Assembly (NCBI GenBank): GCA_015680685.1
Contig: MNCI01014752.1
Coordinates: 987,132-1,051,131 of the forward strand
From: Gnetum montanum
Taxonomy: Eukaryota; Streptophyta; Gnetopsida; Gnetales; Gnetaceae
DNA length: 64,000 nt
Reading direction: 5' to 3'
A model generated the notes under the pieces. It was not told where the DNA came from and did no database searches. It saw only the letters and a list, made by a program, of their open reading frames with translations. The translations under genes and the position numbers were made by a program. This document shows positions 11,648 to 23,906 of this stretch, piece by piece. Position 1 is the stretch's first letter, and each line of letters begins with the position of its first letter.

Positions 11648-14600
11648 TTAAATGTAGTATCATTTAAGATATGCCATATTCACTAGGTATGGATATTCAT
11701 TACCATATAAATTAGCTAAAGAGTATGCTTCATTACCAAGACTCTTGATGATGAGAAAGGGACTTTACTAATTGGGTGAGAATTTAGTTATCTTCACATT
11801 AGCAAAATGCCTAAGGACAAGGTCATCTTATTTGATGTTTATGAGTCTAGCATGCTTGTCATCATGATGGTGCTTGGCTTCTTGGTAACTTTGAACATTG
11901 ATTGCTACTTTCTTATAGTTTTTCTTAAGTTTTTTGAACTCAACATAATGGATGATGTCATTTTTCTCATTTATCATCCAATTATTTAAGGCTACATGAA
12001 GATAAATCATGTTCAACTTCACTATTAACATAGATTCTAATCCATAAGTAAGCATGAAGGGTCTTTAATTTATTGTTGTTTAGAAGATAGTATGGTAGAC
12101 CTAAAGGGTGTGGGATAACTGAGTATGCTAGTTGTGTTGGGATTTATCAACCATGGTTCTCAACAAATGGATGAGGGATATATGGGTTGATTTGACTTGC
12201 ACATTGCATTGTAGGTATTATGAAGATAAGAATAACTAGGTAATATGGTATTCATCATAGAATTTTGCTAGTTCCTTACTCTTTAATTGAGATCCCTTAT
12301 TACTCATGATATGGAAAGGGATATCAAAGTGAGTGATTATATGATCCAAAATAAAATGACAAACATACTTACAGTTGTAGTTATTAAAGGAATAGCTTCG
12401 ACCCACTTAGTAAAATATTCATTAGCTATTAAAATAAAATGATGACTTGAAAATGATAGAAGATTGATAGAACTTATGAGATCTAGCCCTCATTTCTAAA
12501 AACATCTTACAATTTTAGATATCCTAAGATCTTGAAATGAAACATAAATAAACATAGCATAATGTTGACATGTATCACAAATATTAATTATCATATGAAT
12601 ATCCCTAGACATCACAAATAATTAATAACCTAAGGAAGTGATAAATAAACATAGCATAACATTGGCATGTATCACAAATATTAACTATCATATGAATATC
12701 CCTAGACATCATAGATAATTAATAACCTAAGGAAATGATACAAGCTACTAAAGTTTGTAAGCCTGAATGACCTTCACATATGCCAAAATGAACTTATTCT
12801 AACATGTTTTATACTTAATGTATTATATAACGTTGAAGAAAATTTTATGTGAAGATGCAACATAAAATACCAGGATTGAAAATAGAAAAATATTTAGAAT
12901 GTTTACAAAGAGCCTTCTTTTTTGAATAAGTTATATTTTCAAGAGTTTCTCTAATTTGTAAGTATTGTACAATATCATAGTATTGTTCATATTTTTCTAA
13001 GTTAAGTAGGCCAAGAAGTTTTTTATATGTAAGTGTAATAGGTGTATCTTGCATTGATAGATAAAAGATCTTTGAGGAAAGTAGAATCGGCAAGAAGAAC
13101 AAAAGGAACTAGTACCTTAGCAAGCATGTTTTTTAAGTAGTGGATGTGCATGAGTAAGAATTAGTCAAACTAAGAAATAGAAATTTTTACTAGTTCTAGA
13201 TAAGATTGAAGATGTTCATCTATGTCATCATATTTGTTATTTACCTAGTGTATGACCAATTGGAAATCACCTTGCATAGAAAGTATTTTGGTTCCAAGTT
13301 GAAGGGCTAAAAGCATACCTCAATTAATATCTTTGTATTTTGTCACATTATTAGTAGATGGAAAATTAAATTTATAATTTTGATAAATAGATCCATACCT
13401 TGGTAATTTAGAATACAAGCTATGCTTAAACCTTGAGTTATGTGCACACCATCAAAATACAAGTGTAAATCCAAATCCTCATGTTTCAATATCACAGTTG
13501 GAGGGATTTTCTCTTTATTACTTGGTTCCTTAAGGGAAGGTTGGATGGTTATAGCAAATGGTTTAGAGAGTAGGGCCAAAGTAACCAAATCCTTAATGAC
13601 TTGTCCCTTAATCAAGTATTGGATAAGGTAGGAGAATTCAAAATTCATTATGAGAGTCTTCCCCTTTTCCATGTGGTTGTTATCATATGGATTAATGGCA
13701 ATAGTTCCTAAAATATTATCTTAGAAAATGATGTGAATCTTTACCCCTATAGGTAATGTCTCCATGGACATGACCTAAGTAATATTTTTCTATTTCCATG
13801 TAATATGTTTTATAATCAGAGAAGAGGTAAGAAATGTAATAGATAAGGATATTAGCACCATATTCATGTCATTGATAAAGCATGGCTATGATAGAGTGGT
13901 TAGCCTTACAAAGATAGAGATATAAAGGAAGATCAAATTAAGGAAAATGGACAATGGGAAGGTTGTTAAGGGCATGCTTGATTATGTCAAAAGTCTCTTG
14001 ACACTTCAAGTTATAATTGACAATTATAGATTTCTTGAGAAGGTGAGAAAGGGAATGAAATTAATTAGTTAGATTGCATGTGAAATAATGGATGGATTGA
14101 AGTCTTCCTTATAGAATATGCATGTACTTAAGAATCTTAGGTGGTGGGAGGTTCATGATTGCTTTGAAGTTGTTAGGTTCTACTACTCTGCCATTAACTG
14201 AAACTAGAAATCCTGACATCTTGCCTATTTCCATGTCAAAAATGTACTTCTTGGGGGTTTTTTAAGTAGAGGTTATACTTATTGTAATGAGAAAACATTA
14301 GGTTTGAGTTAGTAGAATGATTGGTTGTGATGATAGATTTGATTGTTAGATCATCCACATAATCATTGATGGTTTTAAACATCATGTCATTAAATATGAA
14401 GGTCATGGCTTATTGGTATGTTGTTCTAACATTCTTAAGCCTAAAAGACATTTTTGTATAATAAAAGGTTCCCCATTCAGTTATGAAAGTTGTAAAGATT
14501 TGATGCTAAATATTGATTTAAATTTTTTTGTAGCCTAAAAAACCATCCATTCAACTAAGTAAAGCTTGACCTACTATTTTGTTTATGATTTGATCAATGT

Positions 14601-14981
14601 TAGATAGCAAAAAATCATCTTTCAATGACACTTTGTTAAGGTAACGAAAATCAATGCATATACTAATATCTTCATTTTTCTTAGGAATGACCAACATGTT
14701 GGATACCCAACCATAGTAATTTATGAAACACATAAGTCTAGCATTATAGAGTTTCACAATATCATCTTTTATGGCTAAGGACAAATCAGGATTGATTTTT
14801 TGGACTTTTTACTTAACAAGTTTGGATCCTTCCTCAAGTATGATGTTATGTTGGATGAGAATGAAATCCAAATTGAGCATGTCATCATACCCCCATGGAA
14901 AGGTGATATAAGTTTTTATAAATGCTTTTATAATGGATTTATTAATATCATTGCATAGGTTTTCCCCTGGCTATAAGGTCT
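11648..14981 (-). pseudogene. Element D pol: Tat-clade RT, RNase H and integrase remnant
   Basis: Minus-strand reading collinear with pol of element G. It starts abruptly inside the segment before reverse transcriptase at 14981 (match to G near 54765). Reverse transcriptase shows GWVSNMLVIPKKN, ICIDFRYLNKVSLKDDF and NIDQIINKIVGQALLS (14551-14784). An RNase H-like stretch with DLHLYFDG (about 13440-13480) corresponds to the start of the second, archaeal-type RNase H seen in Tat elements. Integrase shows YFTKWVEAIPL at about 12395 and ends with SLGNEAYSLANLYGNEY and YYI plus stop at 11648. It has many stops and a 97-bp tandem duplication. Upstream parts are cut off by element E. Confidence 0.75.
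12544..12737. repeat. 97-bp tandem duplication within D integrase
   Basis: Copies at 12544-12640 and 12641-12737 start with the same ataaataaacatagcata and differ at only a few bases. They duplicate the zinc-binding segment of integrase (CDTCQCYAMF on the minus strand). The length is not a multiple of three. Confidence 0.9.
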
Positions 14982-15495
14982 TGTAACATCCAATTCCTAG
15001 AACTTGTAGAAATATGTTCATCCATTGCTTAATTCTTCACATTCACCACACTCGTAAGCATTATAATGGAAACATCATAAAATAATTCATAAATAAAGTA
15101 AATGATAAATGAATAACTAGCACTTGGAATAGAAAAAAAATGAAAAAAATTTATTAATAAGAGAGAGTGTACTGTAACACCCTATAGGTTATCTTTCCAT
15201 GTCACTTAAGCCTTAGAGGCAATCCGACATTGCCACCATGGTTAGGCTATCCAATCAAAGGGGTGATCAGTCCCTTCTTGTCTTGATTTATCCAACTTCA
15301 GTCACTTGCCTTTCTAGGCTCCACAACTCCATGCTGGCATGACCTCTAAACCCAACCTTAAATCGCATAGGTCAAACCCATTTCCAAGGGATACATGAAG
15401 AATCGTAATTCCTGATAACAAGGTACTCCTTCATTTAAAGGTTAATTACATTTCTATAATTTTTTTCCAACCTTAACAAGGGATGGGATGTTGCA
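14982..15495 (-). repeat. 3' LTR of element E
   Basis: On the minus strand it starts TGCAACATCCCATCCC at 15495 and ends GGATGTTACA at 14982, exactly where the D reading frame breaks. TGYAACAYCC ends are common in Del/Tekay-type chromoviruses. A second GGTGTTACA at 15173 is an alternative end. The 5' LTR was not found, so this is unpaired. Confidence 0.55.
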
Positions 15496-15510
15496 ATCTA
15501 CCCCCCTTAA
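15496..15510 (-). promoter_or_regulatory. Polypurine tract of element E
   Basis: The minus strand reads ttaaggggggtagat immediately before the LTR start at 15495. Confidence 0.6.
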
Positions 15511-16357
15511 GCATCCAACTCATCCTCAAGGACTTCCTCTATATCTAGCTGCTCAGTTGCTACTCACCTTAGCTTTAGCTTCTTTATTAACCTCATTACC
15601 ATCTATATAAATAGAAGACCATAAATTATAAAATATAATTTATTAAATTAATAATAAATAAAGCTTATCATTCAATATGATGATGATAAAAAATTTGAGG
15701 GCAAGTATAAAGAATAAACTTCCTATTTTCCCAAGTCTACTAATTACAATTTGATCATTAAACAAGTACTCTACTAATAGTTTTATTTTTTAACTTCTTG
15801 GTTTGATGATTCTTAATTTTAATGGGTTTAACTTCAAATCTAGCATTGGATCATAGGGGCAACGTATTCTAATCTAGCACATATGGCACATCATTTTTAT
15901 GAAATTTCTTTAGCAAACTTACATGGAAAACTAGGTGAATTCTTAAGGTTGCTAGAAAATTTAATTGATATGCTACTTTATGAATTATTTCAAAAATTTC
16001 AGAAGGTCCACAATATCTAGATGTCAATTTAGTATATTTTCCAAGTTTTAGAGAACTCTTGATAGGTTTTACTCTTAGTAATACTTGATCTCCCACTTGA
16101 AATTCTTTCTTAAGCTAATGTTGATCTACATATCCCTTATATTTATTTTGGGTAGCTAGTAAATTTTGTTTAACTCTTATAATAATGTTTTCCATTAACT
16201 TTGTTTCTTCTTCCTTCCATTCCATTGTTAAGGTTGGAACTGTCTAGGTTAGTGGTGTTGGACAGTTACATCCATATACTACTTTGAATGGGGTTTGATG
16301 TATGGAACCTTAATGACCATTGTTATAGGAGAATTCTACTAGGTGTTAATAATTCTT
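15511..16357 (-). pseudogene. Element E integrase C-terminus (chromovirus fragment)
   Basis: From the break at 16357 the minus strand reads integrase sequence with EFSYNN and HQTPFKVVYGC, then an open frame (16096-15869) with GDQVLLRVKPIKSSLKLGK, TSRYCGPSEIFEII and IHLVFHVSLLKKF. This is the classic GPY/F and HVSLLK end of chromoviral integrases. The catalytic core should continue upstream but is cut off by the LTR of element H at 16358. I did not find the missing half on the far side of H. No convincing chromodomain is seen before the LTR. Confidence 0.75.
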
Positions 16358-17233
16358 TGATGAGTGGCAAGGTAACCATACAAATCACAAGTGTTCAAGA
16401 ATGATCCGATTGAATTCTATGGATGGGACTAGTTGTGGAATCTAGATCATTATGCTCAAATCATAGTTCACTATCTTTCCACTTGGATTAGTGGTAGCTT
16501 TGTCATGTATGATTTAGTCCAAAGTGAGGCATATGATGTTATATAATTCTATGCTACTCCTAATTATGACAAAGAGATGAATTAATTAAGCTACTAAACA
16601 ATGGAGAGTAAAATCTAAACTAGCCTACATGTGATGAGTATCCATCCTTAATCATCCATACACATCTTAGACTTTGTGAGACTACTTTTAGGATTTCCAA
16701 GCATATGTCACTACGTGTGTCAAATGATAAACTATTGGATTACCAAGTACTTACACTTAAGTGCTTGTGACTAAGACGTATGCATTCTACTTAATGATAG
16801 GAATAGTAAATGGCAATAAATGAAAATGTTAACTAAAGGAAATAGTAAATAATTAACAAGTAAAAGCAATAATAATCTAAGTAGATGTTGCAATGATGGG
16901 AGTAATATTGATCTTTATTTCTAGTCATGTAACATGTCCAAGCATGTCACACTTGAACAAAGGTGCTGTACAATTACAAACATCACACTATGGGCATGCA
17001 CTAGAAATAAAAAAAACTCTAAGAAGGATTATTAAAAACTAAGAACTAAAACTATCTTCTCTATTATTGTTGTATTTCTCAACCATGCACCTAAGTGATG
17101 TATTTATAGGCTAGCATAGAAGAGAAGATATTGGATATCCGATATTGCTTCTTGGCTTTGATATTGGTTATGCAATATTAAGGCTTTGATATCAGATATC
17201 TAATATAGGGGCCAACAGATTCATGACTCATCA
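16358..17233 (-). repeat. 3' LTR of element H (Athila-like family)
   Basis: 876 bp, TGATGAG...CTCATCA in element orientation, with the same ends and polypurine context as elements B and C but a different body. The TATA box is at 17101-17108 (minus CTATAAATA) beside a GATATC/ATATC-rich stretch (17120-17205). No partner LTR was recognised at the other end of H. Confidence 0.75.
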
Positions 17234-17243
17234 TACCCCCATG
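17234..17243 (-). promoter_or_regulatory. Polypurine tract of element H
   Basis: Minus strand catgggggta adjoins TGATGAG, identical to element B. A decayed second copy (catggatgta) lies at about 18757-18770, at the start of the second tandem unit. Confidence 0.7.
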
Positions 17244-17379
17244 ACTGAATGAAAACTCATCCTCAAGTTAAATAAAATGAGGAATAGATTCTATACAAAA
17301 TATTAGGAACGTATGGGATTATTGATTAACTTAAACAACAAACAAAAACATTGACTCTTGCATGCCGTAGTGGTGTAGT

Positions 17380-18756
17380 TAAAAAATGGAGCACAATATT
17401 ACAAGATACAAAACTAGAAAAGATCACGTAGTGCCTAGAGGAAATGGCTCCTTTATTAGATTCTTTCCTTTGTCACCAGGATTATGAAATTTTTAGTAAT
17501 GAAGCAATGCTTACAAATTTTCTCCTTTTGTCGGTGGGTTGTGTACCATCTAGGCTACTGAACTAATGTGTGCTAGCACTGGTGCATCCCAAGGACATGG
17601 TAGCTATGAAAACATTTGATTGGCCTTCATGTACTAGGTAGAAAATTACTATTTTTCTTCCTCAAAGGCCCTATCTTTTTCACTTAATTCATTATAGTCT
17701 GTCAATCTCCTAGCTAGGTTTGAGGCAACATCCCTCTATCCATGGTAGCTGGATTTAACCACCTCCAATTCTAAGTTTGCTATATGGAGCTTTTGCAAAG
17801 CATTTTTTTATCTGCAAACTCTTTTTCATATAATGCATAAGTGGTTGCTATCTATTTCTTTGGCTTGATATTAACATGATGAGGTTGGCATATCTGAGGT
17901 TAGCCAGTGCCATGTATTCTTTCAAATCTTCAATCTATAGGTCTTTATTCTTTACTTCTGCTTGGGGGACCAAGGCATAACTATTTAGAATTGGTTGCCA
18001 CTCAGGATTTTTTGCTAATAGGGATCTAATGTGGGCTTTAGCCATCTGGATCTCTTTTTCTTTCATTTTCTTATACATGCCTACTTGGTCGTAGAAGTTT
18101 TCCTTTACTTTTTTGTGCTTCTTGGCCTCATTCTACAACATGTTGATTTCTATTGCTAATTTTTGTCAAATAGCATAGACATCCTTCATTAAGAGGGTTT
18201 TTTTTTCTTTGTCCAATCTATTAATGTCCTAGTTGACCCTCACTAGTTCTTTTAACTGGTGGATGCTCTTCTCAAGAATGTTCTTCTATTTTTTAATTAT
18301 GATCAACCTTGAATTTTCAGTGATGAGTTGCTTGTTTCCTTCCTAGGTGGTGGTCAATGCCTTTTTGTAAATGTGGGACTATGCATCAGTAGTAGAGGCA
18401 TTCCAAACTACTTTCTCTTTTTCTTGCTTGGTAGCTCTATTTTGTTCAATTAGCTTGGCCAACTACTCTATCCTGAATTATTCTAGTTGGTCAGGTGCAA
18501 CAAAATAGGCAAGATCTTATTATTTGGCTCTCATGGTGGCTAGCTCTTATTGTAATCTTTGGACTTTTGCTTTTGCATGTTCTACCTTGACTTCAGCCTT
18601 GGCCAGCTTTCCTTTAGTGGTGATGAGGTCTGACTATGCTATAGTGACATCACTATGGATGTTAAGCAAAGTAGTAATCACTTGCCCCATCTATAGCAAT
18701 TGATTATGGCATTTAGCAAGTTATAATATCACATCCATTGATTCTAATGATCCTAT
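17380..18756 (-). pseudogene. Element H coiled-coil protein, copy 1
   Basis: The minus strand encodes a Lys/Glu/Leu/Ile-rich helical protein with several stops. Readable pieces include KQLITENSRLIIIKK, NRLDKEKKTLLMKDVYAI, NEAKKHKKVKENFYDQVGMY and MAKAHIRSLLAKNPEWQPIL. The pattern suggests a long coiled coil. I recognise no enzyme motif and no gag, protease or polymerase. It is in the same orientation as the H LTR. It resembles in type, not clearly in sequence, the helical C-terminus of the antisense genes in F and G. Function unknown. Confidence 0.5.
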
Positions 18757-18959
18757 CATACATCCATGATTGACTGGAAACTTATCCTTAAGTTAAAAAA
18801 AAAGTAGGATAGGATCCATTGCAAAATTGTGGGGTCATTTACAAACTTTGACATCATGACTTATATACATCACTGACTCTACCATGAATGCTGCATTGTG
18901 GTTTGAATGGTGTTTACAAAATTATCATCCATTGCATAATGAACACGTATGATAAAAAA

Positions 18960-20281
18960 AAATAGAAATAAAAAAAAAAATTTGAAGCTCAATGTGGCCT
19001 CACATCCTAGGTAGTAGTGGCTCCTCCATCAATATCTTTTCCTTATCATTATTCTTTTGAAATTGATATCTGTTGAGTAGTGCCTGAGGTTTATCCTCTT
19101 CTAATCTTTGATCATGTACTATCCAAGCAAATTCAACAATGTTTGCTAGAGTCAGTACTTTCCATGGACATAACAATTGTCGAAACATTTTTTTTGCTTT
19201 GATATACTAGGCTAGAAACTATTGTCTTTCCTCTTAAAATGCTCTAGCTACTTTTCTCAGTTCCTGATAATCTATCATTCTATGTGCTAGATTTTCCTTT
19301 TGGTCTTTGTAGCTACTCTTGACCACTTGGAGTTCATATTTTGCAATATGTAGCTTTTGTTATGCATCCTTCTTATTTAGAAAACTCTTTCTCATATAGT
19401 GCATATACTACAATTTTTTTGCTACACTAGTTCATTTCTAGGTCTACCTATTGTGAGCATGGCTAGATTAGCATAATGAAGGTTTGCTAAGTCAATGTAC
19501 TTAGTTAGGTCTTCTATCTATAGGTCTTTGTTCTTAATTTCTTCTTGAGGATTTGCTACCAATAAGGTGTTTGTGTTGTGATGAAGTTGATTTTGGCATT
19601 AGCCATTTGGATTTCTTTGTCGTTTATCTACTTGTACATTCTCACTCGTTCTTTGAACTGCTCTTTTGGCCTTTCATGCTTTTTGCTCTCATTTTTTCAT
19701 GCACTAATTTTTATGGTTGACTTTTGTCAAATTACACAAACTTGTTTCATTAATAGGATTCTATTTTCTCTGGTCAATTTTCTCATATGGAGGTTGACTC
19801 TTGTAAATAGATCTTGTAGCTGATGGATGCTTTCTTCAAAAATATTATTTTGTTTTTTAATGTTTATTAACCTTTTATTTTTAGGAGAAATCTTCTTGTT
19901 CTCTTCCTCTAAAGTAGTTAGGGCTTTGACATAAGCCTATGTTTGAACTTTAGCCACTAAGGCATTCCACATTACGTTCTTTTTTTCCATATGAACTTGA
20001 ATGTTTTTGGCTACTAGTTTGGCTACCTATTCAGTTCTGAATTTATCAAGTTAGTTTGATGCTATGTGCCATACAAGGTTTTGTTTCTCTACTATTAATA
20101 TAACTAATTTTTCTTGTAACCTCATTTTCTACATGTTCGACCCTAGGTTTAGCTATCATCAGCTTGCCCTTAGTTGAAATAAGTTCTAATTGTGCTTTAA
20201 TGATATTGTCGGGGATATCAAAAATATTTTGCATTACTTGCCATATCTGTAGCAATTGATCTAAGATATCCTCATGCTCTT
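18960..20281 (-). pseudogene. Element H coiled-coil protein, copy 2
   Basis: Second unit of the tandem duplication. It encodes the diverged counterpart of copy 1 in the same order. A short open part at 19000-19188 includes ANIVEFAWIVHDQRLEEDK; another at 20046-20255 includes NIIKAQLELISTKGKLMIAK and AKPRVEHVENEV. Stops are frequent. In element orientation this copy is nearer the N-terminal reading frame at 21709, so it may be the original C-terminus and copy 1 the extra one. Function unknown. Confidence 0.5.
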
Positions 20282-21709
20282 ATGGGGCCATAGAGGTTCC
20301 AACTAGGATTTCAACATCTTTAGCTCTAGTTAGATTAGCTAGTGGTACAATGGACACATTAAAAGATTTTTTAATATGATATGTAATTAGTTTTACTACT
20401 CCTACTACATCTGAATGTTGCATAACCATGATAGTGGCTCCTTCTCCTATTTCAAGCATAACCTGAAAGGATGTAGCATTCCTTGATATTTGCTATGCCT
20501 TATCCTCATCTTCTACTGCTTGTAATGATACTTGATTACTAGCAAGTCCTATTGATACTATAGGCCTTCTTGGATTATCTTGCACCTGATGCATACTAGA
20601 GACTTCTCTATTTTCCTAGATGATGGTTTTAACTATCTATTGTAGATGGCTCATGGTAGGTTTGTAATCTTGTTGTGCTAGTGGAGCACTTGATCCTAGT
20701 CTATCACTAGCTAGTATTTATCCATTAGGTTTTGCTTGCTTCTATTTTGTGGTTGGGATGTTTCTAGGTAGTGTGGATCCTACTACTCCCTTAGTGCCTA
20801 TTTTCTTTTCTAGTTGGTCTTTCTTGGGAGGCACTAGCTTTAACATCTCAATGTAGGATGCATTCTAGGTTTTATGAAGAATGTCATTGGTGTAGCCTAG
20901 AATTCTATCTTTCTTGCATAGTTTTCTTATGAGGCAAGGGAATGACAATGTGAATTTTCCTACCTTCATTTCTTCAAATCTTCTTTAGATTTCTAAAAAT
21001 AGCATATGAGCCATGAGGATGATGCTTTCTGTTGTAGTATATGTGGAGATCCTATTTAATCTCTTGATGGAAAATATGTGAGAAGTCTCAATCTTAAAGT
21101 AGATCTTCTCTTCAGTGGACAATCCACTATATTTCTTATCTGTTGTTCCATTAGCCCTATGTAGCTATAACTTCTTTGCATTAGTGTTGGATCTTATAGA
21201 TATTTATGCGATATTTGCTTTGACATTAATAAGACATAGTGCCTTGGCAATTACTTCAACTAAGTGAGGCATTGTGATTCCCTCAGTCTTGACAATGACA
21301 TCATTCTAGTTATTCTTCCAGAATTGAAGACTTCCCCTAAGTATCATTCACCATTGCATGACATTATTGGCCAAAGAGGAGAGGCTTGGATTTTCTATCG
21401 AACATTAGCAAGTACAAACTTCATGAATGATCCAAAGTTGAATTTCACAATAACTATGGACATGATGGACGTTTCCTAAATAGCTTCAAGACATTCATAC
21501 GATAGTGTGTGGTGCTATCCTTGCTCTTGAGCTAGTCGTGCTTTAGCTTTAGCTTGTTTAGAATGTTCCATCATGGGTGTTGACTAATAATTGATGAAGG
21601 ACCAAGCCTCTTTCTCAGCTTGTGGGATCTACTCTCTAGCTTGTAATCTTGCTTTAGGTTTGCTTAGCCCTTTATTATGAGGGTCCTTCAGTGACAAGTC
21701 TCTTAGGAG
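20282..21709 (-). pseudogene. Element H N-terminal reading frame, unknown protein
   Basis: A minus-strand reading begins MAPKRLVTEGPS at 21709, shifts frame, and can be followed with stops to about 20300. Recognisable stretches are TEEKIYFKIETSHIFSIKRL, MAHMLFLEI, EEMKVGKFTLSFPCLIRKL and LKLVPPKKDQLEKKIG. The helical block ending in a basic FPSLI-like motif resembles the poorly characterised plant-transposon-protein type domains found beside gypsy elements. That assignment is tentative. The MAPK start echoes the antisense gene of element G. Together with the coiled-coil part it would form one long protein. Broken. Confidence 0.4.
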
Positions 21710-22480
21710 CCATTTCCAATCATAAAGTATCCATTTAAGATTACCAAAATATTTTCAATAAGTTTCTAATGATTCATAATTCTCTCTTAGGTTCTTGGAT
21801 TTAATAAAAATTTATCCTTATTATTACTTTTTAACTCTTATTAGGATTGTAGAGTTAGGAAAATTAGAAAAATTTCAAAATGAAACCCTTAATTGTTATA
21901 TTTTCTAATGTATTATGAACAAGTTAGTTCCTTATGATCTCTCACAATGGTTATTTCCTTATTTATGTATTTTGGAATGTTTGTTTAAAAAGAATTTTAA
22001 AGTTTACTAACTTTTATTAAGTTAAAATGTGAATAGTTATTATAGTTCTTACCCTTGATATGTTCTTCCAAGTGTTAGAGAATCTTAGCTAAAATCATAC
22101 AAACTATACACAATGCTCTTCCTCATGACTAATTTGTTCACTCTATGATCAAGAGGGTTCAAGAATTATGCAAATCAGAGCTACGATGAAGAAGTTACGA
22201 AGCTTGGAAGTTTGGTTTTCAGAGGATTAGAAAAATGGCATGAACTACCTATGCATCAAATGAGAAGAATGAAAAATTTCTAACTCCTCACACATATATA
22301 TAGATTTTTGCAATGATGACATTGTAGCTATGATGTTGCAGGGAATGATACATCATAGCTATGATGTCATTGTTAAAAATTTCAAGGTTGTGAGTGATTT
22401 TGGATAGAAAATTGAAAAAAATGAGAAGTGTGAAAGATGTAGAGATGGGTCAAAGGGTTCGTGAGTAGAGATGATGCTCA
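21710..22480 (-). promoter_or_regulatory. Promoter-like, LTR-like region upstream of the H reading frame
   Basis: A minus-strand TATA-like tatatata lies at 22295-22302. Just upstream in minus orientation is an imperfect palindromic pair (22312-22372) containing two copies of TAGCTATGATG. This repeats the layout of the B, C and H LTRs (palindromic array, then TATA box), but the sequence does not match the H LTR. No primer site was found before the start at 21709. Confidence 0.35.
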
Positions 22481-23065
22481 AAATATACAAATTTATCATT
22501 AAAAGCATATAAATTAAAGAATCTTAGCAAAGTAAGTCAATTAGGTATATAGGAGATAGTTTGTATGAATTATTAAAAGTGTGAATAGATATAAGTATGT
22601 AGGAAAGTAATAATGATTGTTTAAGTATTTTGGAGGCATAAGATGATGTGGAATTGGTCATCAGGTATGAAGCACAAGAATTATACACGTGGATCCTCCC
22701 TAAAGTAGGCATCAATCCTTAGTACCCTTGTATAATCACACCTACAAGTGTTCGTAGGTACTTAAAGAGTTGAATGTAAAACATACTTATCTTCCAAGAT
22801 ACATATGTTTGTGTTTTCTTAATGAGAACATAATACTATATTATAACAAACAATTAAGGTATGATTATCTATAACTATGAGGTAGAATGGGAGTAGTAGG
22901 GATTGCAAAAAATGTGACATGAAGTGTCTTACCATAGGCATAATGAATTCTATGTATGTTATATGATTAAAGTAATCATTAGTCCTCATGTTCAAGATCC
23001 AAACCATGTCCATACCATTTACTAGTGACATCACATTGAACAATCTTAAAATTAACAACTACAAG
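22481..23065. other. Unassigned AT-rich DNA, left flank of element C
   Basis: No reading frame or repeat recognised. It is continuous with 32756 onward before insertion of C. Confidence 0.5.
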
Positions 23066-23070
23066 GCTAC
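23066..23070. repeat. Target-site duplication of element C, left copy
   Basis: GCTAC directly before the LTR. The identical GCTAC follows the other LTR at 32751-32755. Confidence 0.9.
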
Positions 23071-23906
23071 TGATGAGCGGCGAGGTACCCCTATGCTCAA
23101 CCATAAAAATATGAGCGTTTCACTCATGATCTGGTCAAATTCCAAGGACTAAGTGCCTATGTGCCTTTGTGGAACAATAACGGGTTGGTTAATCATTGTA
23201 TTCCCAAACTTACTTGTATGTCACGATTGTATGGTTAAATAAGCTTTAGACATATGATTTTATATAACTTTTATGTGTTTTATATCCTATGCTAGTAAGG
23301 AGGGGGAGAGAGATAACTAAGTAACTAATCTAATTTAACTATTCATTAACTAAGTTCTGATTACTCCTAACACCAGTATCTATTCCCACTTACCGTACAC
23401 ATCCTAAACCAATGCAACGTTGCTGGGATTACCAAATGTTAATTATTATTGGGTTACCAAGTGCTACATGCATGCTTGAAGTAGTTGTACTGAGTGTATT
23501 TAACTAAGAGAGTTGTAGGGTGAGAGAAATCATTAATCAACTAGGAAAGCAATAAATAATAATTAATGCTAATTAATCTATTCTAAATTCTACAAGGTTT
23601 ATCATAAAGTTCATCTTTATTACTGTACACAAAGTGTGCTCAAGTACATAATGCTCGAATAAAGATCCATTCACTCTATGACTCCTACTATGGGCATGTA
23701 GAAATAATTCTAACTTTAGAGGGGAAAATGACAAGAGTTTGGCTAAGGGACTAATTTTCTAATGTGAAAACCAAGGGTGCCACCTCTTATTTATAGGTAA
23801 GGAGATAGGCCCCGATATCAGGTATCTGACATTGCATGGTTAGATAAGATATCACAAATCCGATATCACGGACACGATATTGTAGTCTTGATATCGCGAT
23901 TCATGA
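23071..23906 (-). repeat. 3' LTR of element C
   Basis: 836 bp, pairing with 31945-32750. In element orientation it starts TCATGAATCG, where TGATGAATTG is expected, so the terminal TG is mutated. The TATA box is at 23788-23795, with GATATC motifs at 23813-23900. Confidence 0.9.

Larger units (their letters stand above)
17232..20281. repeat. Diverged tandem duplication, unit about 1.5 kb
   Basis: 17232-18756 and 18757-about 20281 align along their length. Both start with a polypurine tract and a catcctcaagtt-like stretch. Both contain, in order, the same minus-strand coiled-coil coding segments, and both end at a conserved CTATAGCAATTGAT/CTGTAGCAATTGAT. Divergence is high, so the duplication is old. 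Confidence 0.75.
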
